Assembly (NCBI GenBank): GCA_026545765.1 | Contig: CM048844.1 | Span: 19,538,237 to 19,602,236 of the forward strand | Reading direction: 5' to 3' | Length of the DNA: 64,000 nt | DNA from: Plantago major | Lineage: Eukaryota; Streptophyta; Magnoliopsida; Lamiales; Plantaginaceae | Shown here: piece after piece, positions 1 to 12,359 of the stretch | Layout: the number at the start of each line of letters is the position of its first letter | Numbering within the stretch: the stretch's first letter is position 1 | Translations under genes and position numbers: made by a program | The notes under the pieces: model-generated | What the model saw: the letters and a program-made list of their open reading frames with translations, nothing else | Database searches by the model: none | Told to the model about the DNA's origin: nothing

Positions 1-87
1 TTGCAGAGAGTTCTGTTCTTTGGAGATGGCTGGGCTTTCCATCGATATTCTGTGACAATTGCAACACTGATGGGCCTTGCTTTAGGA

Positions 88-671
88 CTCCAACAGAGTC
101 CCAAAGCAAGGTTGAGATTTGGGGCGCTGGGCTGCGCCCCAAATCCTTTTTTTTTTTTCTTTTTTTTTTTTGTTTTTTCTTTTCTTTTCTTGTTTCTTTA
201 TTTATGATTTATTTTTATTTTCTATTTTTGTTTTTTTAAATTCCTTTTCTACTTTTATCTTTTTTATTATTTTTCATTTTTCTTGAATATTTCTATATGA
301 TAATAATTATATATAGCAATGGAAATATACTTATACATTACTTCTAAAATTTAAAATACATATTAAAATCACACTTGTAAAATGTAGTATTTTAATTGTT
401 GTAATTTTCATTTTCAATTATTTTAATTTTCAATTTCAAGTATTATAATTTTCAATTTTAAGTATTGTAGTTTTTTTTAAGTAATGTAATTTTTATTTTC
501 AAGTAATGTATTTTAAAAAAATTAATGTGATTTTATTATAATTAATTAATTACATTTAAAATAAAGTCAAGAATAAAGTTTAAAAGAAAATGAGAAAAGA
601 AAATGAAATGAATAATTAAGTTTGAAATAAATGTTAAAAGAAAATAGATTTTGGGCCTCACTGTTGGAGTA
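88..671. repeat. AT-rich segment bounded by an inverted repeat
   Basis: ACTCCAACAGAGTCCCAAA near position 88 reappears in inverted form near 651-671, with a few mismatches. The roughly 540 bases between are very AT-rich and non-coding. The ends resemble those of plant MITE-like elements that finish near 'GAGATGGCC' (about 742-750). Whether the element continues left of the window cannot be seen, so the boundaries and superfamily are uncertain. Confidence 0.35.
117..144. other. Perfect 10-bp-arm hairpin
   Basis: ATTTGGGGCG and CGCCCCAAAT pair perfectly around an 8-base loop. The hairpin sits just inside the left arm of the inverted-repeat segment and directly before a T-rich tract. It is probably internal structure of that repeat rather than a terminator or RNA gene. 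Confidence 0.5.
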
Positions 672-2954
672 GAGAATTGTGAAGATTTGCAAAGTGAGTT
701 GCAGTGAGTGAAATGCTGACGTTACGGAGAGAGTGGTGGTGGAGATGGCCTAAGTCCCCTTGTAAGTTTATACTCCGACTTTGTAGCACGTACATGTACA
801 CCAAGCCCGATTTTCAAATTTTGACATGAAGCTTCAGTACTTTTGGGCAAGCTCAGTTGTATGAAGTAAAATATCAACTTTCACGTCTTAAACATGTTGC
901 ATTGTTGTCACTTGTCAAGTACTGCTACAAATTCTCTTGCATTTTACTCAAACTTTAAAGACGTGAACAAGTATAAGCCCGAATAACTGTGATTGCATAA
1001 TCAGTCACTTATCATCAATGTGTGGAAACAACAGTGAGATTGTGAGTAAAAGCAGGATAATGAGGGAATGTGACAGAGATCTTTAAATTAGGTATCAAGT
1101 ATATGAAGTATGAATAGGACGGAGCCTGTAAATGAGGCAATGGGTAATTGGGCGGCTAATGTAGGATCATATATAGGACCACTTATTCTTATCATATAAT
1201 ATTTCATCCATCCCAATTAGATGTGTTTCATTACGAACTTCGGTTACAACCTCAAAAGAATAAATAGAATTATATTCGAATATAATTTTATTGTGTGTGT
1301 TCTTAATCTAATGTAGTAAAAAGTTTGTGGCTTATTGTTCTTATTGTTCTGGGAAAATGAACCTAAAATGTTTATATTGGGACGGGACTATATTCATAAT
1401 TTTGATTGGCAAACCTCACTCCGAAGTCCATATCACGGTTCTTTCATGTCACCGCATCAATTCTTGTGTGTACTATTTGCTTCATTATCACTATTCACAA
1501 CAAGAATTCTACTTTGCATTTATATCTTTCATGAGCGCCAACAGTAGTTCTACTTCATTCTTATTACCCTCCACTTTATTAATATGCTTTCTCTACACTT
1601 TACCACCAAAATGTAATTTAAGATAGTAGGGTTTAAACGGGTAACGAGTTAGAACGCAAACGCGTCATCAGTTGTTTAAAAGCAAGACTAATAACAATCA
1701 ATTTGGACACAATTATATCGTTGGCCAAACTTATAAGAATAGCTGACGCTAATTTTGTTCGTTAACATCCCTAGCTATATCTGATGTTAAAATCAATCGG
1801 TCAAATATCAAAGTGGCAAGCATATGAGGGGAACAAAAAAAAGTGGCTAAACCATGGTTTTGTGACCGGTTGGATTGAATTCAACCAAGTGTACTAAATT
1901 TTGGGGAGAAAATCATTTTTATCCGTATATTTGGAATTTACGCAAAATTGTGTAATATTAATTTAGTATGTGTGTGATTTGACTCCTGAAATGACAAACC
2001 TGATCTTGTTGCTTATAGGCGGAATTCCCTTAATTTGGCAAATTGTTTTTTACCCATGGAAAAGGGCGTGCAACATTATGGGTGCATATAAAGTTATCTA
2101 AAATTGGCTTAAAGTGTAATAAAAGTGACAACTAGATACTCTTAATTTCTAGGGATGCATTATGCATAGGGTATCATATCCTGTAACGACTATAGTGTCT
2201 TTCTAGGGATAATTAACCAAGTGAACAAGGCAAGTATATCATCAAAAGCCACAAACTTGGTTTAGGCACGCCTAGGTCCTAGCTAGCAATATTATTTGGT
2301 CACTGTCCTCTAACTTAAGGACAATTAACCCAGAATCAAGGTTGCTTAAAACTTCACAATAGAGACCTATCACTTTTGAAATTTATTTACATGTAACCAT
2401 CTAAACTTATAATACATGAAGAATTAATGTGCATTATGAATTTTTGTGATAATAAATAATTACACTTATAATTATTCTGAACCAATCAATTTAGTGACAA
2501 TAACAGAAGTAAGAGGTAGTGTCATATGAAAAAGGCAAAGCAGCAAGACTTTGAAGAAATGGGTTCATATATCAACTTCAATACCGACTTGAATGCTATA
2601 CATGTACTAATGTTGTTTTATTTGGCAGAACTTTACCTTGATTCAGCTATGAAAAAGGTTTTTCCTTTTCGAAGAAAACAAGACTTCTGATTTGAACTTT
2701 TGGCCCTTTCTTTGTTGTTACACTACTAGCAAGCAAGCATCACGATATCCATGCTTCACTAGTCCTAGTCCTATCTGGTCATACAACAACTCAAGTATGG
2801 TCAAAGCGTTATTACATTTGATCATTAAACAATGTTCATATAAGTTATGAAGTTATTCTAAACCTTCATCGAGATAAAAAACAAAATTTTGTAAGGGGTA
2901 TGGGTTAGTGAATTAACGAGTAATTAAACTAGCAGTTGAATTCAATTATTATGA
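672..2954. other. Intergenic sequence without a recognised gene
   Basis: No reading frame here resembles a known protein, and the short open frames are AT-rich noise. No terminal repeats or target-site duplications were found. The stretch ends at the left LTR of the first Copia element. Confidence 0.6.
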
Positions 2955-3118
2955 TGTGATAGATTATGTAAATATTAATTAGAATATTAAAGAATCTAGA
3001 ATCTTAATCATAGTAGGTTTAGTATAGCTTAATTAGAATAGCATTAGTTTAAAACTCTATATTGTACTCTTGTATTTATCTTGCAGTTATCGATGAATTC
3101 CTGAAAAACATTCTTTCG
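2955..3118 (+). repeat. Left LTR of Copia element 1
   Basis: It starts TGTGATAGATTATG and is matched by 6653-6821. The primer-binding site TGGTATCGAG begins at 3119, which fixes the right edge to within a few bases. Confidence 0.8.
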
Positions 3119-3399
3119 TGGTATCGAGTTAGTTTACATTATCTTCCATTCAGTACTCCCGTATACAGAACCTCACGTTCGATATACTCCTGCAAATCAA
3201 CCATCCCTTTTCTGTCCAATCGATCGTCTTCGATCCTTTGTCCTTCCCCAAATCGGCTCATAGTTTTCAACAATCTGCTGCTTAACGGCAAACGCAATTT
3301 GACCTATCAAACCTGATTCAATTCCGATCTCCACCGTTCAGATTGGAGTTCAACACGTTATCTTGATGGTGTCAAAAATTCGTGACGATCCAACGGCTG

Positions 3400-6300
3400 A
3401 ATCTACGGGAAACTCCATTTTCCTCGGACTGCGCTGTGCTGATCCGAATTGGTACATGGATACTGGCGCATCTTCTCATATGACATCTTCGCCAGGTAAT
3501 CTCTCGTCTTATTTTAATTTGAGCAATCAAAATAAGGGTATTATGGTCGGTAATGGTCAGTCTATTCCAATTCGTGGTTATGGTCATTCTCGTTTACCTC
3601 CTCCGAACCCTCCCTTATCCTAACAGAATGTGCTACACGCTCCTAGACTCGTTAAGAATTTAATTTCTGTACGCAAATTCACAACTGATAATTCTGTGTC
3701 TGTTGAATTCGATCCTAATGGGTTTTCTGTAAAGGATTTTCAAACGGGGATGGCAATCATGAGATGTAATAGCCGGGGGGACCTTTATCCTCTTACTACC
3801 ACCAACTACTCCTTCCCCACGCCTTCAGCCTTCACGACTTTGGCGTCTTCTCTCTGGCATGATCGTTTAGGACATCCGGGAAACTCTGTTTTAAGTTACC
3901 TACGACAGAATAATAGCATTCCTTCTGCTAAATCTAGTCTTTCCGGTATTTGTCGTTCTTGCATTCTTGGTAAACACATAAAGTTGCCTTTTGATGCTTC
4001 TATGTCTCAAACAATGTTACCTTTTGATATTATTCATAGTGACTTATGGACCTCTCCTGTGTTAAGTTCATTGGGTCATCGTTATTATGTTCTTTTCTTG
4101 GATGATTTCTCAAACTTTTTGTGGACTTTTCCCTTAGCTAGGAAATCAGATGTTTATGCAAAATTCTCTATCCTTCGTGCGCATATACTTAACCAATTTG
4201 AGAGACATATTAAGAATATCCAATGTGACAATGGGAGGGAATATGATAATGGCCAATTCAAGAGTTTTTGCGAAACTAATGGGATGTCTTTCCGTCTTTC
4301 ATGCTCCCATACTTCTTCGCAAAACGCTAAAGCCGAAAGAAAAATCCGGTCTATCAATAATATCATTAGGACTTTACTCGTTCATGCCTCCCTACCCCAA
4401 TCTTTTTGGCATCATGCGTTAAGTATGTCAACTTATCTTCTTAACATTTTACCGAGCAAGATCCTAAACCATGCCTCTCCCCTTCAAATCCTGTATCAAC
4501 GCAAACCATCATACTCCCATCTTCGGGTTTTTGGGTGCTTATGTTATCCCCTCATACAATCCACTTCCATTCACAAGCTTCAACCTAGGTCTACACCTTG
4601 TGTGTTTTTGGGATATCTGGAGAACCATCGTGGATTCAAATGCTATGATTTATCGACTCATAAGATAACTATTTCTCGCCACGTTATTTTTTATGAAAAT
4701 AATTTCCCCTTCTCCTCCCAAATTAAACCGCAACCTTGCCCTATGGTTCCCTAGACGATGGGATTACCCCGTTTGTGATACAGAATTTGCCACAGGTTAC
4801 TAAACCGCCAACCCTAGCCGATTCAGTACCGGCCCCTTCCCCGCTTTCGGCCAACTCGGGACCGGTGGTCCACCATACGCCGGCCACCCCGGCTCGATCT
4901 TCTTCCACCCATTCCTCTCGATTGGGTCGTATTACCCCCATACCTGTCCAGCTTTCACCACAAAGTCCCTCACCACAACCGGCCGCACCGGCCCCTCCTC
5001 CGGTCCAGCCAGCAATCGACCCCTGATTCGTTCCAGTCGCGCCCGCATTCCCAATCCCAAATTCTATGGCCCGGATTTTGTAATTCTCGCCACTGTTACG
5101 AAGTCACCTATACCTCGTAATCCGGTTTTCGCTCTTAGGGACCCGAATTGGAAATTGGCTATGGAAGATGAATTTGATTCTCTTATTAAAAATAAGACGT
5201 GGAATTTAGTACCCCGTCCACCTAATGTCAATATTATTCGTTCTATGTGGATATTTGCTCATAAGGTGAAATCTAATGGTGAATTTGAGAGGCATAAAGC
5301 TCGTCTTGTAGGTGATGGTAAAACTCAACAGGTGGGCATTGATTGTGGTGAGACGTTTAGTCCTACGGTGAAACCGGCTACGATACGTACAGTTCTAAGT
5401 CTTTCTTTATCCAGGCAGTGGCCGATTCATCAATTGGATGTCAAAAACGCCTTCTTACACGGAGAACTCAAGGAGACTGTGTATATGCATCAACCTATGG
5501 GTTTTCGCGATCCGATTCATCCGGATTATGTTTGTCTACTTCGCAAATCATTGTACGATCTTAAACAGGCTCCCCGGGCATGGTACAAGCGATTTGCAGA
5601 TTATGTCTCCTCTCTTGGTTTTGTGAACAGCAAATGTGATACGTCTTTATTCATATACCGACAGGGTTCAGATATGGCATACATATTACTATATGCTGAT
5701 GACATTATTCTCACTGCCTCCTCCGACTCACTACGATGTTCTATTATGAATCTGCTTGCCTCGGAGTTTGCAATGAAAGATCTTGGTCCTTTGAATTATT
5801 TTCTCGGTATTGCGGTTACTCGTCATAAAGATGGTATGTTCTTATCACAGCGCAAGTATGCTGAGGAAATTATTGATCGAGCTGGCATGTCCTCATGTAA
5901 GCCCTCTTTGACGCCGGTTGACACGCAACCCAAGACGAGTAGTACCTCGGGTGCATAGTTTGCGGATCCGACTCATTATCGCCATTTCGCAGGTGCTCTT
6001 CAGTATTTGACGTTTACCAGGCCCGATATCTCCTATGTCGTGCAACAAATTTGCTTGCACATGCACTCTCCTCGTGATATTCATATGCATGCTCTCAAAC
6101 GCATACTTCGATATATTAAGGGCACCTTGGATTTTGGATTGCATTTGTATCCATCGGCGACTTCGGCTCTTGTCTCCTACACGGATGCCGATTGGGGAGG
6201 TTGCCCGGATACGCGTCGTTCGACGTCTGGCTATTGTGTGTTCCTTGGTGATAACTTGATCTCGTGGTCTAGCAAACGTCAACCTACGATGTCTAGATCC

Positions 6301-6650
6301 AGTGCTGAGGCTGAATATCGAGGCGTAGCAAATGTTGTTTCCGAGACGTGTTGGCTTCGCAACCTTCTGCTTGAGTTGCATAATCCGATTTCCAAGGCTA
6401 CGTTGGTGTATTGTGATAATGTTAGTGCAGTTTATCTGTCTGGCAATCCAGTTCAACATCAGCGCACGAAACATATTGAGATGGATATTCATTTTGTTCG
6501 AGAACATGTCGCACGCGGTCACGTTCGGGTCTTACATGTTCCTTCTCGATATCAGATTGCAGATATATTTACCAAAGGACTACCGAGAGTTTTGTTGGAA
6601 GATTTTCGGGACAGTCTAAGTGTTCGTAAACCTCTCGCTTCGACTGCGGG
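3400..6650 (+). pseudogene. pol remnant of Copia element 1
   Basis: Approximate parts: protease near 3.4-3.6 kb, integrase with its upstream HHCC-type motif near 3.8-4.7 kb, reverse transcriptase near 5.1-5.9 kb, and RNase H near 6.0-6.65 kb ending in the family-typical stretch around VRVLHVPSRYQIADIFTKGL. Order and spacing identify Ty1/copia. It no longer encodes one continuous polyprotein. It is related to, but clearly distinct from, the element at 55-59 kb. Confidence 0.88.
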
Positions 6651-6652
6651 GG

Positions 6653-6821
6653 TGTGATAGATTATGTAAATATTAATTAGAATATTAAAGAATTTAGAAT
6701 CTTAATCATAGTAGGTTTAGTATAGCTTAGTTAAAATAACATTAGTCTAAAACTCTATATTGTACTTTCGTATTTATACTCCATAGTTATCAATGAATTC
6801 CTCACGGAAAACATTCTTTCA
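6653..6821 (+). repeat. Right LTR of Copia element 1
   Basis: Direct copy of 2955-3118 with roughly a dozen substitutions and small indels. It begins immediately after the purine tract that ends the pol remnant. Confidence 0.8.
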
Positions 6822-9198
6822 TGATGAACTACTACTATGTGGAAGAGGCACGCTTTAGAGAAAAAGAGACTATACCAATTGGAATGAATATCGGGCTTTG
6901 CTCGTTTGGACCGTGTTAGGCTCTTCTAATTATTATTGGTATTCTGGTCAATATAGTCAAATCGAAATGCCAACCCGAGACCGGCATGGCTAGGTGGGAC
7001 CATCTAGCTTATTCCGTCTTATAGAACCAAATTTCTTCGTTCATGTGGATGTGGTACAAATCGCATTTTAACCTCAAAGTTGGATAAACTTCACAATGCA
7101 ACGCCATGCCTAGAAGTATTTGAGAACTCTTCCCCATACCACTTATGAAACTTTGAAGCAATAAGAAGTGAAAGTATATATGTTCTAAATACAATTGAAT
7201 TGAGGACATTATACAAATTCGATTCAGTATTTATTTATGATTACTGTTCATTTATAAATAGGCATTACAATATGTAAATATTATTATTTGTTTGTCTGTA
7301 ATTGTTTACATATGTGTTCCCATGAGCTTTATGTTATCATTAAGAATGTGAGATCTTGAATGACATAACATAGCTCTAAAATAGCCACAATTAATGATAA
7401 TCGAGAATGAGATATCGATGATGCATTGGAGATTGGCATGTGGTCTGCATCATATCCTTTGAGGGTGTAGCAATTCTCACGACTACGAATTACTTGGTAA
7501 TCCGTGATGGACACATGGACACTTTAGAGAGTGTTGGTATACCCAGCCGAGAAACCGTTTGATGTACTCTATTGGACTCAAGCTAAACCAAATGGGCTAA
7601 AAGTCCTCTATGTACTATGATACTATTCGAGTATATAAGTACACATGACCTGCGTGATCACATATAAGAGAACACACGTTTTCTCTTCTCATTCTTGGAC
7701 ATCATATTTCTTCATGATTATATTCTCCATAACCCTACTCACTAAATAGTTTAGTCTAGTTCCGAACAAGAACATCCTAGCGTTCTTAGGTAGAATGATT
7801 GCCCGTGGATACCAAGGTTGAGGAAGGCCAATCATGACGTACTGGAAAGCTAGTGCGACAAGTACTTGACGAACAGATTCAAAGAAGAGCTTTAAGATTT
7901 TAAAGTTGCTGTCTGGAAAGCTAGTGCGACAAGTAAGTATTGATTTGATTGTTTTATTTTATATAGTCATTGGATTAAGATCAATATTCAATAAATTTTT
8001 TGAATTCCGCTGCATTAATCTAAGGTTAATATTGCATATTTTCCATAAGAAGTGTTTACAAGTTTCTATTATGCTTTTTGATATTCCAAAATACATATAA
8101 AAAGGTTGGTCAATGTAAAAGTTAGTAGTTAGTACCAAGTCAGTTGTGTAAAATTTACAATCTTGAGGTTTGTTTTGGAGAAATTGTGGTTTCAGTAAAC
8201 TACGACTTTTGAAGGTTGTGGAGTGTATTTGTATTGTGGGAATGTAATTGGTAGGGTTGAAAATTTATATGTTGATGTGGGCATTTCTTTGTAAAATTAT
8301 TATCATCACTAATAAAATATTTCGTTTTGATACTGAATCATCCTACAAGTTTCAAGTGCGCGATAGACGGCATCTGAATGTCAAATGAATTTGTAAGCAT
8401 ACTCAAGAATCAAGATGTAACAACTAAAGGTTCCTAGGTGTTGACAAAGCATAATTTAGACATTGCTACCTAGCTAGGCTATTGCTTGTTGCTTAAACTT
8501 TCTATTAATTATTTATTGTTCTTTAACCTTTACATTACCATCGCTGTAAAGAACCATATAGTCTTGAAATTGAAAGTTTCATCGAAACCGTTCTTGAGTC
8601 TTGAACCTGTCGTTAACTAAAAACTCACGTCCCGGGCTTTCTCTCTAGATGCAAACCCTTCGGGCTGAATCTAGTTTTTACTCCGGCAACTTTTCTTTCA
8701 GCTTTCTCTCCCTCAATGTTAACACCTCTCTCCCCCTCTGCTATTAGAACACAAAAAAGACCAAGGCAATCTGCTGGCGAAGTTAGCCTGATGGAAGAGG
8801 ATGTTGTGAGTGACGGTAGTGTATGAGGACAGAAACGAAGTAGGTAAGGAATAGGATTAGAATGCTGAGCAAAGGCTGTGCCTTATTTCTTAAGACTATA
8901 TTTGCCCCGCTCTGGTGCTGACGGTTTAATTGAAAAATAGTCTCCCAAGATAGAACAGCAGTATGTGAATCAGAGTTCTAGCACTCGAACTTTGACTCTA
9001 CGAACTAATACAATAAAGATTTTTCTGGCTTTAGAGAGAGTAGTTAGAAGGAAGAAGAAGTACTGAAATCGATTCTGGGGGGGCTATTTATAATATTAAA
9101 GAGTTGCAGTCTGAATAGATGTATCCTTTCGCAGAAAGGTCCCTGCAGAAACAAAAATTCGAACAGACACTTCTGTTGGAATTTTTCGTTTCAGTTAC
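6822..9198. other. Intergenic sequence, no gene recognised
   Basis: No protein family is recognisable. A 23-bp direct repeat (CTGGAAAGCTAGTGCGACAA and three more bases) occurs at 7842-7864 and 7913-7935. Around 8715-8830 a short frame has the composition of a coding start (MLTPLSPSAIRTQKRPRQ...) but soon stops. It might be a leader piece of an L1 element or of nothing. Confidence 0.5.
7842..7935 (+). repeat. Pair of 23-bp direct repeats
   Basis: Two identical 23-bp copies are separated by 48 bp. Function and origin are unknown. The surroundings look like eroded transposon sequence. Confidence 0.6.
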
Positions 9199-10292
9199 CA
9201 CTACAAAAAATGCAGAACATGGCGGATAGATCCGCTCGATGCACAGCCAAATATCCGTCGCCCGGCTTGGCGGCGGATCGGGCGACGGATAAAAATCCGT
9301 CGCCCCCTGAGAATGGCGACGGATAAAATCCGTCGCCAATTCGCGACAGTTGACGACGGATTGACCTTTTTTTTTTAAAAAAAAAAATGATTATGGGGCG
9401 ACGGATAGATCTATCCGCCCCATTTTTTTTTTTTTAAAAAAAATAAAATCGATACTGAATTTTTATATTCAGTATCTGGATTAATCCGGCGATGGTGGTG
9501 CGGTGGTGGCGGTGGTGTGTGTGTGTGGTGGTGGGAGGTGGTGGTGGTGGAAGGGTGGTGGTGGTGGTGGAGGAGATGGTGGTGGTGGCAAGGTGGTGGT
9601 GGTGGAGGAGATGGTGGTGGTGGCAGGGTGGTGGTGCGGTGGTGGTGGGAGTAGAGAGGTGGTGGTGGTGGAGATGGTGGTGGAGGAGGATGGTGGAGGA
9701 GATGGTGGTGGTGGAGGATGGTGGTGGTGGCTGGGGGGTGGTGGTGGGAGGAGAGTGGTGGGGGTGGGGGTGGTGAGATGGTGGTGGTGGAAAGGAGGTG
9801 GTGGAGGAGATGGTGGTGGTGGAGGATGGTGGTGGTGGGAGGAGAAAGGTGGTGGAGGAGATGGTGGTGGTGGAGGATGGTGGTGGTGGGAGGAGATGGT
9901 GGTGGTGGAGGATGGTGGTGGTGGGAGGAGAAAGGTGGTGGTGGGAGGAGGAGGAGAGAAGTAGTGGAGAAAAGGAGGTGGTGGAGGAGATATATTATAT
10001 TTTTTAGGTTTTAGCGGCGGATAGATCTAGATCTATCCGTCGCTAATTTTTTTTTTTCCTTGTAGCGACGGATAAATCTATCCGTCGCTAAATTTTTTTT
10101 TTTTTTAATTTTGGTCAACGCTCTGTAGCGACGGATAATTTTATCCGTCGCTACGAGCGACAGATCTTTATCCGTCATGAGCAGGCGACGGATAGAATCC
10201 GTCGCCCCAAGTAGCGATCCGTCGCTACAGGGGCGACGGATAAATTTATCCGTCGCCCCTTTCCGTCCCATTACGGATGGATTCTTGTAGTG
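9199..10292. mobile_element. Non-autonomous CACTA (En/Spm) transposon, 1.09 kb
   Basis: The left end is CACTACAAAAAATGC and the right end, read inverted, is CACTACAAGAATCC. The flanking trinucleotide TAC is duplicated exactly (9196-9198 and 10293-10295), as expected for CACTA elements. Both subterminal regions carry many copies, in both orientations, of a GCGACGGATA / TATCCGTCGC motif, the usual layout for binding of a TNP1/TNPA-type protein. There is no transposase, and the core is a long GGT/GGA tract. The larger CACTA element at 45915-53384 uses the same motif and could have supplied transposase. Confidence 0.92.
9492..9990 (+). repeat. GGT/GGA low-complexity tract
   Basis: About 500 bases are built almost wholly from GGT and GGA units, with almost no C on the plus strand. 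It forms the core of the short CACTA element. Local periodicity (for example GAGGATGGTGGTGGTGGGAG) points to slippage and unequal exchange. The glycine-, valine- and tryptophan-rich open frames across it are by-products of the repeat. Runs of three or more G occur throughout, so G-quadruplex formation is possible. Confidence 0.9.
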
Positions 10293-10850
10293 TACATCCT
10301 TTGGCGAATGGTCAGACCAATTCGCTCAAACTCAAACCAAACGGACACAACCGTTCGCTCAGACCAACCGGACTCGACCGATGGGCTGGTTTCAGACTTA
10401 ACCGATTATCTTATTGGGCTTAACCAAACACAATATGTTTCTGGCCCAAAAGGACGATCCGGGCCCGGGCCCGGCTCCTGGCTCTGCCAGGTGGGTGCGA
10501 GTGTAGGAGCATCTAGCTCCTCCCCCTTCCAAAATCATGGGTGCCCTAAGGGCCCAATCCCATAACACAATCCTTTGACTAATAACTAGCTCCTTCTTCC
10601 TCAATTTTGGCCATGTGGGACTCTTCACATTCTAACTCTTGGCATTCCATATTCAATGCATCAACCATTACACTTTGAGCTTCAATAACTCTTTCACCTT
10701 TCAATGAATTTTAGTAATTCTTTCTCAAGTGTCATCTACTACCAGAGTAGATTATACACGTTTAATGAAACTTCATTTCAAACATGCGGGGCCCCTTTGG
10801 TTGAGGTACAAAGTCATGGACTAGCCTCATTAGTGCTAAAATTCTAACAG
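10293..10850. other. Non-coding spacer between CACTA element and LINE
   Basis: Moderately GC-rich with several CCAAACC/GGGCCC-like stretches. No known protein or clean repeat boundary is visible. It may include the 5' leader of the LINE, whose start is not defined. Confidence 0.45.
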
Positions 10851-11907
10851 AGGATTCACAGCAGACCGCACCAAGTACTGAAAATCCATCTGAGGAAACA
10901 AGTACCTACGCATACAAACTGTATGGTGGACCGACGAAACAAGAGGTGTTTGTCGATAAGGACAGAACCAAAGAAGAATGTGACATGATCCAGGTTATGG
11001 ATGCTTCTGATGAGGTACTATTTAAGCAAATTGTTCTCGCGAAAGAATTCAGGACTGACATTGAACATTAGTGGAAGGATGCCATTCTAATTAAAGTTTT
11101 GGGTAAACCATGGTTTTCCCCTACTTTGGTTGGGAAATTGGATGTGCTATGGGGACTTAAGGGTGATGCCGAGATGCTTGATCTTGGGCATAACTGTTAT
11201 TGTTTGAAGGGAATCCCTGAAGCAAAAAGGGATTCTGACTGGTTGGCCATGGCAACTTGCAGGTAGCTTCTTGTCTATCAGGAAATGGAAACCGAATTTC
11301 AGGGCCGATAATGACAAAATTGAGACGGCAATCACTTGGGTAAGGATCATGAATCTGCCCATTGAATTGTTCCGAGAGTCCATTATTCAAACTCTGGCAA
11401 CCTGTGTGGGTGATCCTTTAGAGATCGACGGCAATACTTTTAATGCTACTTGTGGGAAGTTTGCGCGTTTTTGTGTTCAGAATAGGCTTGATGTTCCTTT
11501 GGAACTAGGTGTATGTGCAACGCAAGAAGAAGTTGTCTCCGGCATGGCAGAATAACTAGGGCCCGACTGGTGTGAAAATCAAAGCCCATTCTACTGGTAA
11601 AGGAAAGGCGGCGGCTCAACATGCTAACCCTAGCAAAGAGTATGTTCTAATCGAAACTCATGAAGTCGAAATACAGGAGGACTCTTTAGGAGATTTGCAT
11701 CCGCCGAAAACTAAGACATTGGAAGGAAAAAGAATCCTACCCAAATCTATTTCCAAAAAAGATTCGAAAAAGGATATTGCTGCACTTAAAAGACTAAACA
11801 CCACGAGATTTTCTCATAATCAAAGTGGCTTTTTCTCTTTCCAAACTGGCCAAACTTCACGCGCATCAGAAACACTAATGTCAAACTCTTTTGCATGCAT
11901 CTCTTGA
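10851..11907 (+). pseudogene. LINE ORF1 remnant (DUF4283-like)
   Basis: Frames here read W-K-DAILIKVLGKPWFSPTLVGKL, then DWLAMATCR, then KWKPNFRADNDKIETAITWVRIMNLPIE and GKFARFCVQNRLDVPLELG. This matches the pattern of plant L1 ORF1 DUF4283 domains (a WVRI-LP core followed by GKFARFCV). The first part has in-frame stops near 11069 and 11264, and a frame change then leads into 11271-11555. A lysine-rich tail follows (11572-11907), typical of the nucleic-acid-binding C-terminus. The protein would have packaged LINE RNA. It is not functional in this copy. Confidence 0.8.
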
Positions 11908-12298
11908 AGAAACTGAACTTATTGGTGGTTGAAACTATTGAGGCTGATTATGGCTCAACCTTGGGATCACGGATTATATTAGGGGCCACAAGGAATGGTC
12001 CTGCAAGTCGGTCTGATCGAACCGATGGAGGTAGAGGAGGAACTAGTACCGGAATACGAAACTCGGCAGGAAGTCCTAGATCAGACGTCCAGAATCACTC
12101 TGATAGGAACGGAACAACTCTTGATACACGTGCTGGAGATTCCACCGATGGTGTGGCAGTGCTCAATCGATGCGCACTATCGAGAACGGATGAACCACGA
12201 GAGACAATTTTGGTTACGAGCCAAGATAGAGGAGGAGGAATTGGACTAGTTGTTTCACCAATTGCTCAATCTGATCATTCAACTGATTGTGTTATGGA

Positions 12299-12314
12299 GG
12301 GGGGGGGGGGGGGG
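12299..12314 (+). repeat. G16 homopolymer inside the LINE
   Basis: Sixteen consecutive G between the ORF1 remnant and the ORF2 start. A second, longer run lies at 12805-12824. Either mononucleotide slippage or an assembly artefact could explain it. Confidence 0.9.
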
Positions 12315-12359
12315 ACAATTGTTAGTCCCATCCAACCGATTGATATTTTTGGTTTACCA

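Larger units (their letters stand above)
2955..6821 (+). mobile_element. Copia-type LTR retrotransposon 1 (broken fossil)
   Basis: Two direct repeats of about 165 bp bound the element. A primer-binding site resembling TGGTATC follows the left LTR, and a purine run (GCGGGGG) precedes the right LTR. Inside, in the order typical of Ty1/copia, lie a protease-like stretch (DTGASSH), a GAG-pre-integrase zinc motif and integrase core, reverse transcriptase (QLDVKNAFLHG) and RNase H. Gag is poorly represented. The element is about 3.9 kb, shorter than the usual 5 kb. It is broken, with at least three breaks in the coding part. The LTRs differ by several percent plus small indels, so the insertion is fairly old. 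A clean 5-bp target duplication was not found. Confidence 0.9.

Noticed and set aside
5893-6522. 209-codon minus-strand frame
   Set aside because: Antisense to the RNase H part of Copia element 1; no domain on that strand.
7842-7935. Short direct repeats considered as LTR ends
   Set aside because: Only 23 bp, 48 bp apart, with no primer site, purine tract or target duplication.
9492-10014. Several overlapping open frames rich in Gly, Val and Trp
   Set aside because: They are translations of a GGT/GGA low-complexity tract in several frames at once, inside a non-autonomous transposon.
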